From: Agromyces sp. Leaf222
GTDB lineage: Bacteria > Actinomycetota > Actinomycetes > Actinomycetales > Microbacteriaceae
Length of the DNA: 64,000 bases
Assembly (NCBI RefSeq): GCF_001421565.1
Contig: NZ_LMKQ01000001.1
Location: forward strand, 1,797,651-1,861,650
Direction of reading: 5' to 3'
The notes under the pieces were generated by a model that saw only the letters and a list, made by a program, of their open reading frames with translations, did not search any database and was not told where the DNA came from. How positions within the stretch are numbered: the stretch's first letter is position 1; every line of letters begins with the position of its first letter. This document shows positions 34,178 through 44,178 of this stretch, piece by piece. Both the position numbers and the translations under genes were made by a program.

Positions 34178-37100
34178 TTGGCCGGCTTCACCTCGTGGTT
34201 GCGTGCGCGAAAGACGCTCGCCTCGGGCGTCGCGATCGCCGTGCTCGTCGGCGCACCGGTCACGGTCGCGGTGCTGCACCAGGGCTTCCCGGTGACCGAT
34301 CCCGACCTGCGCGCACGTGACGTCTGGGTGACCAATGCCGAAGAGCTGCTCGCCGGGCGCCTGAACCGCCAGATCGAAGAACTCGACGCCGCGGTGTCGA
34401 CCGCGTCGAACGAGACCGATGTGTTCCAGAACGGTGACGACGCGTTCGTCTACGACCCCGCGGTCGGCTCGATCGAGCGCATCGACCCCTCGTTCACGAC
34501 CCTCTCGCAGCGCATCGACGTGCCGCCGGCATCGAAGGTCGCCTACGGCGGCGACGTGATCGCCGTGCTCTCACCGGCCGGTGAGCTGTGGAACGTGCAG
34601 GCCGGCGCCGAGCTCCAGTTCGATTGGCGCGGCACCGACCCCATCGCGAAGCTCGGCGAAGACGCCGAAGTCGCGGTCTCCGACACCGGGACGATCTTCG
34701 CGACGTCGATCGCCAAGGAGCGCGTGCAGCGGTTCGAGCGCGGCAAGGCCGATGCGCCGCAGACCACGAAGATCGCCGATCTCGGTGAACACCAGATCGC
34801 GGCGATCGGCGAGCGCGCGGTCATCTTCGACGAGGAGCGCAACGCCGTCATCGTCGACGGTCGGGTCACCGAACTCGACGATGCCGGTCTGAGGCTGCAG
34901 CAGTCGAGCGCAGAGAACGACACGGCCTACGTCGCGACCGCGACCGGTCTCGTCGCAGTCCCGCTCGACGGTGGCAAGGTGCGCGAACTCGACGCCGAGG
35001 CGGCCGTCGGATCGGCAGGGGCGGCGGACGTCGCGGCACCGGTCTGGCTGAACGGCTGCGTGCACGGCGCCTGGGCCGAGGCCGGCCGCTACCTCGCGTC
35101 GTGCGACGGAGAGAAGCCGCGCCTGCTCGACATCGACCAGCCCACGGCCGCGGCACGACTCGAGTTCCGGGTCAACCGCGACGTGATCGCGCTCAACAAC
35201 CTCACCAACGGCAACGCCTGGCTCGTCGACTCCGATCTCCGGCTCGTCGACAACTGGGAAGAGGTGACGCCGCCAGAGGAGAGCGATGAGCTCGAGGGCG
35301 ACGAGAAGAGCGCGCAGCAGACCTTCGAGGACACGATCGCCGAGCGCACCGACCAGAACCGGCCGCCCGTCGCGCGTGAAGACGACTTCGGGGCGCGCCC
35401 GACGCGCACCACGATCCTCGAGGTGCTCGAGAACGACACCGACCCCGACGGCGACGTGCTGACGGTCTCATCCGTCACTGGCATCCCCGAGTCGATGGGG
35501 CGCATCGAGCAGATCGACGGCGGTCGCGCGCTGCAGTTCTCGCCGGCCGAGGGTGCCGCCGGCACGGTGTCGTTCCGATACTCGGTCGATGACGGCCGTG
35601 GCGGCGTCGCCGAGGCATCCGTCAACGTGCGCGTCGTGCCCGAAAGCGAGAACACCGCGCCCGTCTCGGTGCGCTCGGGGGCGATCAGCGTCGAGCAGGG
35701 GCAGCAGGTCTCGTACAACGTCGTGACCGACTGGATCGACCCCGACGGCGACGACCTCTACCTCGTGAACGCCTCCCCGGTCGGCGGCGACTCCGTGCGC
35801 TTCAGTCCCGACGGCAACCTGACGTTCCAGCACAAGTCGGCTGAGCTCGGCCAGAAAGAGGTGCAGTTCACGGTCTCCGACGGGCAGACGGCCGCGACCG
35901 GCATGCTCACGGTCGAGGTCAAGCCGTCGGGATCCCTGAACCCGATCGGCACGCCCGACTTCACGAGGGTGTTCGCCGGCGAGAAGACGCTCATCGAACC
36001 GCTCGTGAACGACGTCTCGCCGTCTGGTGCCCCGCTCTCCCTCCTCGGCATCGAGGAGGCTCCCGAATCGGCCGAGATCACGCCGAACCTCGAACGGGGA
36101 TCGATCACGTTCTCGAGCTCCGAGGTCGGCGACTACGTGTTCGTCTACAACCTCGGGGCGGGCGCGACGGTCAGCGTCGGGCTGATCCGCGTGCAGGTCG
36201 TCGAAGCCCCGGCCGAGGCGTTGCCGCCCATCGCGGTGAAGGACACCGCGTACCTGCGCCCCGGCGAGCCGTTGTCGATCCCCGTGCTCGCCAATGACGT
36301 CTCGCCCTCGGGTCGGGTGCTCGCGGTGCAGTCCGTCGACGACACGGCGACCGACGGGCTCGTCTCCGTCGAGCTCCTGACCAACACGGTCGCTCGCGTC
36401 ACGGCCTCCGCCGCGCTCGATCGACAGCTGCAGTTCGCGTATACGGTCTCCGACGGCGTCGGCACCGCCACGACGACCGTCACCGTGGTTCCGGTGCCGC
36501 CGCTCGTGAAGAACCAACCGCCGGTCGCCACCGAGGACACGGCGATTGTCCGGGCAGGCGACATCGTCACGGTGCCGGTCACGAGGAACGACTTCCACCC
36601 CGACGCCGCCGCGTTCCACGTGCTGCCCGAACTCGCGTTCGGCGACGACTTCAAGGGCCTGGCGTTCGTCGACGACGACACGGTGCGCTACCAGGCGCCA
36701 GAGGAAGCCGGTGTCTACAGCCTCTCCTACGCGATCGGCGACGACCACGAGCAGACGGCCAAGGCGAAGCTCACGATCACGGTCGTCGGTCGGGGCAGCG
36801 AGGGCAATCGAGCACCGCTGCCGACGCCGATCACCTCGCGAACCTTCGAGGGCTCCGCCGTGAAGATCGACATCCCGCTCGACGGTCTCGACCCCGACGG
36901 CGACTCCGTCACGCTCACCGGCATCTCCAGCACGCCGTCCCTCGGCCGCGTCGTCGAGCGCACGAGCACGAGCCTCACCTACGAGGCGCTGACCGGTTCG
37001 GCAGGTACCGAGACCTTCACCTACGAGGTGCGCGACACCTATGGTGCGAGCGCCACCGGCACCATCCGCATCGGCGTCATCCCGAGGCCCGTGGTGCAGC

Positions 37101-39556
37101 TGCCGCCGAGCGCGGTCGACGACTCGATCGAGATGAAGCCCGGTCGCACGGCGTCGGTCGAGGTCCTGCTCAACGACTCCGACCCGAGCGGCTACAGCCT
37201 CCGGGTCGAGAGCCTGCCCGATGTCGACGAGGGGCTCGAGGCCGAGATCCGCGACCTCCGACGCGTCGTCGTCAAGGCGCCCGACCAAGAGGGCGCCTAC
37301 ACGATCCGCTACGAGATCTCGAACGGCCATGGCGGTGCGGACGCCGCATTCCTCCAGATCGCGGTGACCGACGACGCGGTGATCCTCCCGCCGACCGCCG
37401 AAGACCAGGTGATCGAACCCGAAGAGGTGCTCGACGGCGAAGACGTGACCGTCACGCCGCTCCGCGATGCGACGAACCCGGGCGGGCTCGTCGAGGACCT
37501 CGTCGTCACCGTCGAGGGTCCCAATGCCTCGAAGGCCGAGGTCGACTCCGACGGTCGCATCACGGTGAAGCCCGGGCGCGATCGGTATGCCGTCGCGTAC
37601 CGGTTGACGAACGACCTCGACGACCTCTCGGCCATGGCCTTCGTCATCGTGCCGCCCGTACCCGCCGGCGACGACGCCGTCGAGGAGACGCAGCGGCCTG
37701 AGGAGACGCCGAAGCCGAAGACGCCAGAGGAGCTGCAGGCCGAGGAGAAGGCGAAGTTCCCGGCGCCGTACCTGAAGGACCTCGATCCGATCATCGTGCC
37801 CATGAACGGCCGCATCGCGTGGAGCGTCAACGACCTCGTCGAGGTTCCCTCGGGCAACCCGGCGCTCATCCTGACGGCGAACGCGAGCGCCACCGACGAT
37901 GAGGTCCTCGTCGACGGCACGCACCTGCAGTACATCCCCAGGCAGGACTTCCGCGGCTCAGCCTCCCTGACGTTCCAGGTCACCGACGGCAAGAGCGCAG
38001 ACGACCCGATCGGCCGCACCGCGATCCTGACGCTGCCGATCACCGTCGGCGACCCCGACTTCAACGACACGCCACCGAGCTTCACGCCGCGGTCGGAGAC
38101 CATCGAGGCAGGCGAGGCGGCGCGTACCGTCGACCTCCGGCAGTCGAGCGACCAGCCGAACCGCGACAACATCGAGCGGTTCACCTACACGAACCTCGGC
38201 GGTACGTCCGAGGACATCCAGGCCGAGATCATCGACGGCGCGACGCTCTCGTTCAAGGCACCGCTCGGGGTGCAGCCCGGCACCGAGGCGAGGCTCACCT
38301 TCGACGTGAACTTCAACGACTTCACGGTGCCCGGCTACGTCGACGTGAAGGTCGTCTCGTCGACACGGGCGATGCCGCGCACCGTCGACGACGGCCCGTT
38401 CGAGATGAATCGCAGCGACGCGAAGCTCATCGACGTGCTCGGCAACGACTTCAACCCGTTCGAGCAGGACGGCGTGCCGCTGCGGGTGGTCGGAGCCGAG
38501 ATCGATCAGGTCTCCGTCGGCTCGACCGCCTCCGTCTCGTTCACCTCGACCGACATCACGGTGCGCACCGGCGCGGCCTTCACCGGCACGGTGAGCGTGA
38601 TCTACCGCATCGAGGACGGCACGAAGGACCCGTTGCGTCAGACCACCGGTCGCGCCACCGTGATCGTGCGCGCGCCACCCGACCAGCCGAACAGGCCTGC
38701 AGCGAGCGCTTCGGATGCCGCGGCCACCGTGCGGTGGAACGAACCGGCCACGAACAACTCGCCCATCACCGGCTACGAGGTGCAGTGGGACGGCGGCAGC
38801 AGGTCGTTCGGCGCTGGTGCGGCCGGATCGGACCAGCCGATCACCGGGCTGACCAACGGCACCACGTACACGTTCCAAGTGCGTGCTCAGAACGAGAAGG
38901 GCTGGGGCGAGTGGTCGTCGGCCAGCGCTGCGGTGACCCCGTACGGCACCCCGTCCGACGTCCCGTCGGTCAGCGCGTCGCCTCGCGGCTACGGACCGAC
39001 AGCGGTCGACTTCTCGTGGGGGGCTCCGAACATCAGCGGCGGCGGTTCGATCCACTACCAGATCAACCTCGACAACGGCGGCTGGTCCGACATCGGCGGT
39101 GGGCGCTCCCACGCCATCGGCGGCATCGGCGTCGGCACGCACAACGTCCAGGTCCGCGCGGTCAACGACGGCAGCGGTCGGGCGGGAGGCGCGGCATCGC
39201 GCAACTTCACCGTCGAGCAGCAGCCGCCGCCGGTCCCGTCGGGCCGGATCGGCAAGGGGCCGAGCCGGTCGTGCGACAGCGGTGGCGGCGGCTGCGCCGA
39301 GGTCCGCATCACGTGGTACGACATGGCGCCCGGGCGCTACAAGGTGTTCGCGACGGTGAACGGCGCCTCGTGCTGCAGTTACCAGCAGACCGTCGACATC
39401 GGAGCGAACGGCCAGTTGCAGCTGCTGAACCACCTCGGTCGCCGCAGCGAGAACATCGCCGTGCGGTTCGAGGCACAGGGAGGCGGCGCCGTCTCCAAGA
39501 CCCTCGGCGAGATCAGCGGGTCGACGTGGAACAACATGGGATACAACACGTGGTGA
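34178..39556 (+). CDS. Giant Ig-like / FnIII repeat surface protein, paralogue 2
   Basis: 1792 residues, with the same architecture as the preceding protein and clear end-to-end similarity up to the FnIII region: membrane helix (about 15-35), N-terminal domain starting ARDVWVTNAEELLAGRL, acidic linker, and about ten NDTDPDGD-type Ig-like units. It differs by a charged Glu/Lys/Pro-rich linker near residues 1168-1195 and by its last ~105 residues, a distinct domain with four cysteines (SRSCDSGGGGCAEV and NGASCCSYQ). The start is TTG 34178, supported by GAGGAG eight bases upstream; no ATG/GTG lies nearby in frame. Confidence 0.88.
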   Translation: MAGFTSWLRARKTLASGVAIAVLVGAPVTVAVLHQGFPVTDPDLRARDVWVTNAEELLAGRLNRQIEELDAAVSTASNETDVFQNGDDAFVYDPAVGSIERIDPSFTTLSQRIDVPPASKVAYGGDVIAVLSPAGELWNVQAGAELQFDWRGTDPIAKLGEDAEVAVSDTGTIFATSIAKERVQRFERGKADAPQTTKIADLGEHQIAAIGERAVIFDEERNAVIVDGRVTELDDAGLRLQQSSAENDTAYVATATGLVAVPLDGGKVRELDAEAAVGSAGAADVAAPVWLNGCVHGAWAEAGRYLASCDGEKPRLLDIDQPTAAARLEFRVNRDVIALNNLTNGNAWLVDSDLRLVDNWEEVTPPEESDELEGDEKSAQQTFEDTIAERTDQNRPPVAREDDFGARPTRTTILEVLENDTDPDGDVLTVSSVTGIPESMGRIEQIDGGRALQFSPAEGAAGTVSFRYSVDDGRGGVAEASVNVRVVPESENTAPVSVRSGAISVEQGQQVSYNVVTDWIDPDGDDLYLVNASPVGGDSVRFSPDGNLTFQHKSAELGQKEVQFTVSDGQTAATGMLTVEVKPSGSLNPIGTPDFTRVFAGEKTLIEPLVNDVSPSGAPLSLLGIEEAPESAEITPNLERGSITFSSSEVGDYVFVYNLGAGATVSVGLIRVQVVEAPAEALPPIAVKDTAYLRPGEPLSIPVLANDVSPSGRVLAVQSVDDTATDGLVSVELLTNTVARVTASAALDRQLQFAYTVSDGVGTATTTVTVVPVPPLVKNQPPVATEDTAIVRAGDIVTVPVTRNDFHPDAAAFHVLPELAFGDDFKGLAFVDDDTVRYQAPEEAGVYSLSYAIGDDHEQTAKAKLTITVVGRGSEGNRAPLPTPITSRTFEGSAVKIDIPLDGLDPDGDSVTLTGISSTPSLGRVVERTSTSLTYEALTGSAGTETFTYEVRDTYGASATGTIRIGVIPRPVVQLPPSAVDDSIEMKPGRTASVEVLLNDSDPSGYSLRVESLPDVDEGLEAEIRDLRRVVVKAPDQEGAYTIRYEISNGHGGADAAFLQIAVTDDAVILPPTAEDQVIEPEEVLDGEDVTVTPLRDATNPGGLVEDLVVTVEGPNASKAEVDSDGRITVKPGRDRYAVAYRLTNDLDDLSAMAFVIVPPVPAGDDAVEETQRPEETPKPKTPEELQAEEKAKFPAPYLKDLDPIIVPMNGRIAWSVNDLVEVPSGNPALILTANASATDDEVLVDGTHLQYIPRQDFRGSASLTFQVTDGKSADDPIGRTAILTLPITVGDPDFNDTPPSFTPRSETIEAGEAARTVDLRQSSDQPNRDNIERFTYTNLGGTSEDIQAEIIDGATLSFKAPLGVQPGTEARLTFDVNFNDFTVPGYVDVKVVSSTRAMPRTVDDGPFEMNRSDAKLIDVLGNDFNPFEQDGVPLRVVGAEIDQVSVGSTASVSFTSTDITVRTGAAFTGTVSVIYRIEDGTKDPLRQTTGRATVIVRAPPDQPNRPAASASDAAATVRWNEPATNNSPITGYEVQWDGGSRSFGAGAAGSDQPITGLTNGTTYTFQVRAQNEKGWGEWSSASAAVTPYGTPSDVPSVSASPRGYGPTAVDFSWGAPNISGGGSIHYQINLDNGGWSDIGGGRSHAIGGIGVGTHNVQVRAVNDGSGRAGGAASRNFTVEQQPPPVPSGRIGKGPSRSCDSGGGGCAEVRITWYDMAPGRYKVFATVNGASCCSYQQTVDIGANGQLQLLNHLGRRSENIAVRFEAQGGGAVSKTLGEISGSTWNNMGYNTW

Positions 39557-39617
39557 ACGCGAGCCGCGTCAGGGACATGAACGGCGCCGACCCCGGCCCG
39601 GAGATCAAGGAGCACCA

Positions 39618-40586
39618 ATGGCAGTAACGCAGGAGCAGGCGCAGTGGTTCCAGGACGCCTTCTCGAAGCTCGTCGACAACATCGACCAGGCGATCCTCGG
39701 CAAGCGCCATGTGATCGAGCTCGTCGTCACGGCGCTCCTCTCCGACGGGCATGTGCTGCTCGAGGACTTCCCCGGCACGGGTAAGACCGTGCTCGCGAAG
39801 GCGCTCGCGAACACGCTCGACGGCACGCACTCGCGCATCCAGTTCACGCCCGACCTGCTGCCGTCCGACGTCACGGGTGTCACGATCTTCGACCAGGGCA
39901 AGGGGCACTTCGAGTTCCACCGCGGCCCGATCTTCGCGTCGATCGTGCTCGCCGACGAGATCAACCGCGCGAGCCCGAAGACCCAGTCGGCGCTCCTCGA
40001 GGTCATGGAGGAGGGTCGTGTCACGGTCGACGGCGTCGGCTACGAGGTCGGCAGCCCGTTCATGGTCATCGCGACGCAGAACCCGGTCGAGCAGGCCGGA
40101 ACCTATTCGCTTCCCGAGGCGCAGCTCGACCGCTTCCTCATCAAGACGTCGCTCGGATACCCCGACCACGAGACCGCCGTCACGCTGCTGCTCGACTCGG
40201 CCAACCGCGCCCGTGCCGGCAAGGTCACCCCGATCATCGCGTCGAGCTCGGTGACCACCATGGCCCAGCTCGCGTCGGAGGTCTACGTCGACGCCTCGGT
40301 GCTCTCCTACCTCAACGAGCTGGTCACCGGAACGCGCGAGCACAAGGACTCCGCGCTCGGCGTCAGCATGCGCGGCGCGCTCGCGCTGGCCCGTGCGACC
40401 AAGACCTGGGCCATCGCGCACGGCCGCACGTACGTCACGCCCGACGACGTGCGCGAGCTCGCGGTGTCGGTGCTCGCGCACCGCATCATCGTCGACCCCG
40501 AGGCCGAGTTCGCCGGCGCCACCGCCGAGGACATCGTCGCCTCGGTGATCGTCGACGTCGCCCCGCCCGCCTACCGCGCCGCATGA
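39618..40586 (+). CDS. MoxR-family AAA+ ATPase (cluster copy)
   Basis: 322 residues. Walker A GTGKT at 53-57, Walker B LADEINRA at 111-118, sensor 1 ATQNPVE and an Arg-containing sensor 2 (SMRGALALARA) are intact. MoxR ATPases act as chaperones for maturation or insertion of partner proteins, usually with a DUF58 protein, which follows here in ATGA overlap. The start ATG 39618 has AAGGAG just upstream. In this context it may mature the giant surface proteins. Confidence 0.95.
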   Translation: MAVTQEQAQWFQDAFSKLVDNIDQAILGKRHVIELVVTALLSDGHVLLEDFPGTGKTVLAKALANTLDGTHSRIQFTPDLLPSDVTGVTIFDQGKGHFEFHRGPIFASIVLADEINRASPKTQSALLEVMEEGRVTVDGVGYEVGSPFMVIATQNPVEQAGTYSLPEAQLDRFLIKTSLGYPDHETAVTLLLDSANRARAGKVTPIIASSSVTTMAQLASEVYVDASVLSYLNELVTGTREHKDSALGVSMRGALALARATKTWAIAHGRTYVTPDDVRELAVSVLAHRIIVDPEAEFAGATAEDIVASVIVDVAPPAYRAA

Positions 40587-41881
40587 GCGCCGAGCCGCGC
40601 GCGCCCCGACCCCCGTCGCAGGCGCGCATCGCTGCACGGGCCGTCGGGCGTTCGCTCGCGGCATCCGCTCGCTCGGCGCAGGGGGGCGTCGCTCGCGGCG
40701 CCCGTCGGGTCGCCGACTGGGCCGCGCCGGTCACCGGCGTGATCTCGGTCACCGGATGGCTCGTGCTGCTCGCCTCGCTCGTCTCGTTCATCGTGGCCTG
40801 GGCGCTCGGCTGGATCGAGCTCGCGTTCCTCGGGGCGACCCTGCTCGCCGCGATGCTCGTGAGCGTGCCGTTCACGCTCGGCCGAATGCACTACCGCGTC
40901 GAGGTCGCCCTGCAGCCGACGCGCGTCGTCGCCGGGGAACGCGCCTTCGGTCGTCTCGCGGTCACGAACACGGGCGCGAAGACGTCGATCCCGTCGCGAC
41001 TCGAGCTGCCCGTCGGCGCCGGTCTCGCCGAGTTCATCGTGCCTGCGCTGCCGGCCGACGACGAGCACGAGGAGCTCTTCGCCGTGCCCACCAACCGCCG
41101 CGCGGTCATCGTCGCCGGGCCTGCGGTCTCGGTGCGCGGCGACCAGCTCGGCCTGCTGCGCCGCATCGTGCGCTGGAGCGAGCCCGTCGAGCTCTTCGTG
41201 CACCCCGTGACCGCACGCCTCAAGCCGTCGGCGGCGGGGCTCGTGCGCGACCTCGAGGGCGAGGTCACGAAGACCATCACCGACAACGACATCTCCTTTC
41301 ACGCCCTGCGGGCGTACCAGCCCGGCGATGCGCTCCGCAACGTGCACTGGCGCACCTCCGCGCGCACAGGCCAGCTCATGGTGCGCCAGTACGAGGAGAC
41401 CCGCCGATCGCAGCTCGCGCTGCTGCAGCGCACCGAACGGGCGAACTACGCCTCCGACGAGGAGTTCGAGCTCGGCGTCTCGGTGCTCGCCTCGCTCGGC
41501 GTGCAGGTGATCCGCGATGCGACGCGCGTCGACGTGCTCACCGAGGAGCTCAGCCTTCGCACGGCGACCCCGACCGCGCTGCTCGACGACACGAGCCGCA
41601 TCGCCGCGGCATCCGGAGCCTTCGACTCGATGCGGTCCTTCGTGCGCGATCGCACCAAGCGGCTGTCGCCGCCGAGCGTCGCGATCATCGTCGCCGGCTC
41701 GATGGTGCCGCTGGCCGAGTACCGGTCGGCTGAGACCGTCTTCGGGGCCGACACGCAGACCCTGGGCTTCCGCGTCGAGCTCGGCGCGACCTCGCGCATC
41801 GCGAAGGTCGCCGGAACCACCGTCGTCACGGTCGGCGCCCTGTCCGACCTCTCGCGCCTGGTCGGGAGGGTGCGCCCGTGA
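40583..41881 (+). CDS. DUF58-domain membrane protein (cluster copy)
   Basis: 432 residues. Two adjacent helices (about 51-96) are followed by a beta-rich domain and the DUF58 core YQPGDALRNVHWRTSARTGQLMVR near 249-272. DUF58 proteins have a VWA-related fold and partner with MoxR. The start overlaps moxR by ATGA, and the end overlaps the next gene by GTGA, so the three are translationally coupled. Confidence 0.92.
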   Translation: MSAEPRAPRPPSQARIAARAVGRSLAASARSAQGGVARGARRVADWAAPVTGVISVTGWLVLLASLVSFIVAWALGWIELAFLGATLLAAMLVSVPFTLGRMHYRVEVALQPTRVVAGERAFGRLAVTNTGAKTSIPSRLELPVGAGLAEFIVPALPADDEHEELFAVPTNRRAVIVAGPAVSVRGDQLGLLRRIVRWSEPVELFVHPVTARLKPSAAGLVRDLEGEVTKTITDNDISFHALRAYQPGDALRNVHWRTSARTGQLMVRQYEETRRSQLALLQRTERANYASDEEFELGVSVLASLGVQVIRDATRVDVLTEELSLRTATPTALLDDTSRIAAASGAFDSMRSFVRDRTKRLSPPSVAIIVAGSMVPLAEYRSAETVFGADTQTLGFRVELGATSRIAKVAGTTVVTVGALSDLSRLVGRVRP

Positions 41882-44169
41882 ACCGCATTCCGCGTACCGC
41901 CGTGACCGACCTCGTCGTGCTGTCGGTGCTCTCGCTGCTCGCCGTGCTCGGCTACGAGACGAGCTTCGGCGACCTCGACTTCCTGCTCGCGGCCGTCGCG
42001 GGCCTCGTCGTCGGCACGGCCGCCGCGCTCCTCGGCACCGTCCTGCGGCTGGGCGTGCTGACCACGGTCGTGCTCGGCCTCGCCATGTACTTCGTGCTCG
42101 GCACGCCGTTCACGATGCCGGAGTCGGCGATCTTCGGGGTGCTGCCGAGCCTCACCTCGCTCGCCGGCCTCGCGATCGGCGCGGTCTACGGCTGGGCCGA
42201 CATCCTGACGATCGGCACGCCGGTCGAGGCTCCCTACTACGTGGCCGTGGTGCCGTACGTCGCCGCATGGGCGGTCGCCCTCGTCGGCTCGATGCTCGTG
42301 CTGCGCTGGCTGCCGAAGCGCCGAACCGTCGCCCGCAGTGCCGTGATCCTCATCGGCCCGGTGCTGCTGTTCATCTCCGGCATCCTCCTCGGCACCGACG
42401 AGGCGTTCTACGCCGGGGTGCGCGGAGTGGCGTTCGCCGTGATCGCGCTGGTCTGGCTCGCCTGGCGACGGGGATCGGATGTCGAGACCGACGCAGCCGG
42501 CGCGCGACGGCTCCGGGCGCAGAAGGTCCGCGGATCCGCCGTGGTCGTGGCGGGCGCCGTCGCGATCGGCGCCGTGGCCGGGCTGGCCGTCGCCCCGATC
42601 GCGCCGGAGCGTTTCGTGCTTCGCGATCAGGTCGTGCCGCCGTTCGACCCGCTCGAGTTCTCGAGCCCGCTCGCCGGGTTCCGCAACTACACGAAGGACC
42701 TCGCCGAGGAGCCGTTGTTCACCGTCACCGGGCTCGAACCCGGCGACATCATCAGGCTGGCCTCGATGAACTCCTACACGGGCCGGCTCTGGAACGTCGC
42801 CGGCCCGGGCGACTCCGACGACGACGGCGGCTACGCCATCACCGGACCGACGCTGCCGCAGCCGCCGCTCGCGACGCTCGGCAGCACGCGCTCGATCGAG
42901 CTCGACGTGTCGGGGTACGACGACGTCTGGCTCCCGACCGTCGGATACGGCACCGAGCTGAAGCTCGACGACACCGGCAGCGCCGGCCGTTCGGGCGACC
43001 TGCGCTACAACGCCGCGGCGGGCACGGCCGTGCTGACGAGCGGCGTCGGCGAAGGCACCCGCTACCGGCTCGACTCGCGCATGCAGGTCGAACCGAGCGA
43101 CGAGGACCTCGCCGACGTGCCGGTCGCCACGATCGAGCTCCCGCCGGTCGAGAACGTTCCCGACGTCGTCACGGCGAAGGGCGAGGAGTACGCCGGCGAC
43201 GCGACCACGCCGATCGAGCAGCTCCGCAACATCGAACGCGGCCTCAAGACCAACGGATTCCTCAGCCACGGTCTCGCGTCCGACTCGATCGCCTCGCGAG
43301 CAGGCCACGGTGCCGACCGGCTCATCGAGCTCTTCACGCGGTCCTCGATGGTCGGCGACGAGGAGCAGTACGCCTCGGCGATGGCCCTCATGGCTCGTCA
43401 GCTCGGGTATCCGTCGCGCGTCGTCATGGGCTTCGCACCCGAGGTCGGAGAAGACGACGATTCCGTCGAGGTGGTCGGCGAAGACGTCACGGCCTGGGTC
43501 GAGGTGCCGTTCGAAGGGGTCGGCTGGGTCTCGTTCCGGCCGACGCCCGACCAGGTCGACGCACCGCAGGACCAGACGCCGAAGCCGAAGTCCGAACCGC
43601 AGCCGCAGGTGCGCCAGCCTCCGCGCGCCGAGCACGTCGAGGACGACCTGCTCTCGACCGTCGAGATCGACGACACCGACGACGAGGACAAGGACCGCCC
43701 CTTCCGGATTCCGGGCTGGGTGTGGGTCACGGCGGCATCGCTCGGCATCCCGGCCGCGATCGTGTTCCTTCCGATGCTCTTCGTCGCGATGGCGAAGGAG
43801 CGGCGTCGCCGCCGCCGTCGTGGCCGCGGCAACGAGATCGCGGCGGCCGCGGCCTGGGACGAGCTCATCGACCGCTACGCGGAACTCGGCTTCGAACCGC
43901 CCGAGCGCTCGTCGCGGCTGCAGACCGCACGCGCGCTCGAGCACCAGGCGGTCGAGCAGGGGGTCCTGCCGAACTCGGATCCGGGCTCGCTCCGGCTGAC
44001 CGCACTCGCGGCGAGCGTCGACCGCGACGTCTTCGACGGCCAGCAGGTCGCCTCCGAGACCGTCGTGAAGCGATGGAGCGAAGCGGATGCCGCGGCAGCC
44101 GTCGTATCGGCGGCAGTCGGGCGCTCGCGCCGGCTCATCGCCCGATACCGCATGCGCCGACGTCGGTAG
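41878..44169 (+). CDS. TgpA-like transglutaminase-fold membrane protein lacking Cys and His
   Basis: 763 residues: a multi-helix N-terminus (about 8-225), an extracellular transglutaminase-like domain (about 430-560), a Pro/Lys/Gln linker, one helix near 613-640 and a cytoplasmic tail. Aligned to the second copy at 61879, the catalytic Cys is Glu at about 495 (GDEEQYASAMAL versus GYCVHFASTMAV) and the catalytic His is Thr at about 538 (DVTAW versus DLHAW). It is probably an inactive pseudo-enzyme with a structural or binding role. The start is GTG 41878 in the GTGA overlap. Confidence 0.9.
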   Translation: MNRIPRTAVTDLVVLSVLSLLAVLGYETSFGDLDFLLAAVAGLVVGTAAALLGTVLRLGVLTTVVLGLAMYFVLGTPFTMPESAIFGVLPSLTSLAGLAIGAVYGWADILTIGTPVEAPYYVAVVPYVAAWAVALVGSMLVLRWLPKRRTVARSAVILIGPVLLFISGILLGTDEAFYAGVRGVAFAVIALVWLAWRRGSDVETDAAGARRLRAQKVRGSAVVVAGAVAIGAVAGLAVAPIAPERFVLRDQVVPPFDPLEFSSPLAGFRNYTKDLAEEPLFTVTGLEPGDIIRLASMNSYTGRLWNVAGPGDSDDDGGYAITGPTLPQPPLATLGSTRSIELDVSGYDDVWLPTVGYGTELKLDDTGSAGRSGDLRYNAAAGTAVLTSGVGEGTRYRLDSRMQVEPSDEDLADVPVATIELPPVENVPDVVTAKGEEYAGDATTPIEQLRNIERGLKTNGFLSHGLASDSIASRAGHGADRLIELFTRSSMVGDEEQYASAMALMARQLGYPSRVVMGFAPEVGEDDDSVEVVGEDVTAWVEVPFEGVGWVSFRPTPDQVDAPQDQTPKPKSEPQPQVRQPPRAEHVEDDLLSTVEIDDTDDEDKDRPFRIPGWVWVTAASLGIPAAIVFLPMLFVAMAKERRRRRRRGRGNEIAAAAAWDELIDRYAELGFEPPERSSRLQTARALEHQAVEQGVLPNSDPGSLRLTALAASVDRDVFDGQQVASETVVKRWSEADAAAAVVSAAVGRSRRLIARYRMRRRR

Positions 44170-44172
44170 ACT
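44167..44172 (+). promoter_or_regulatory. Putative -10 box (leaderless) of the last FHA gene
   Basis: TAGACT includes the stop codon of the preceding gene (44167-44169) and ends 6 nt before GTG 44179. Confidence 0.45.
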
Positions 44173-44178
44173 GCCTGC

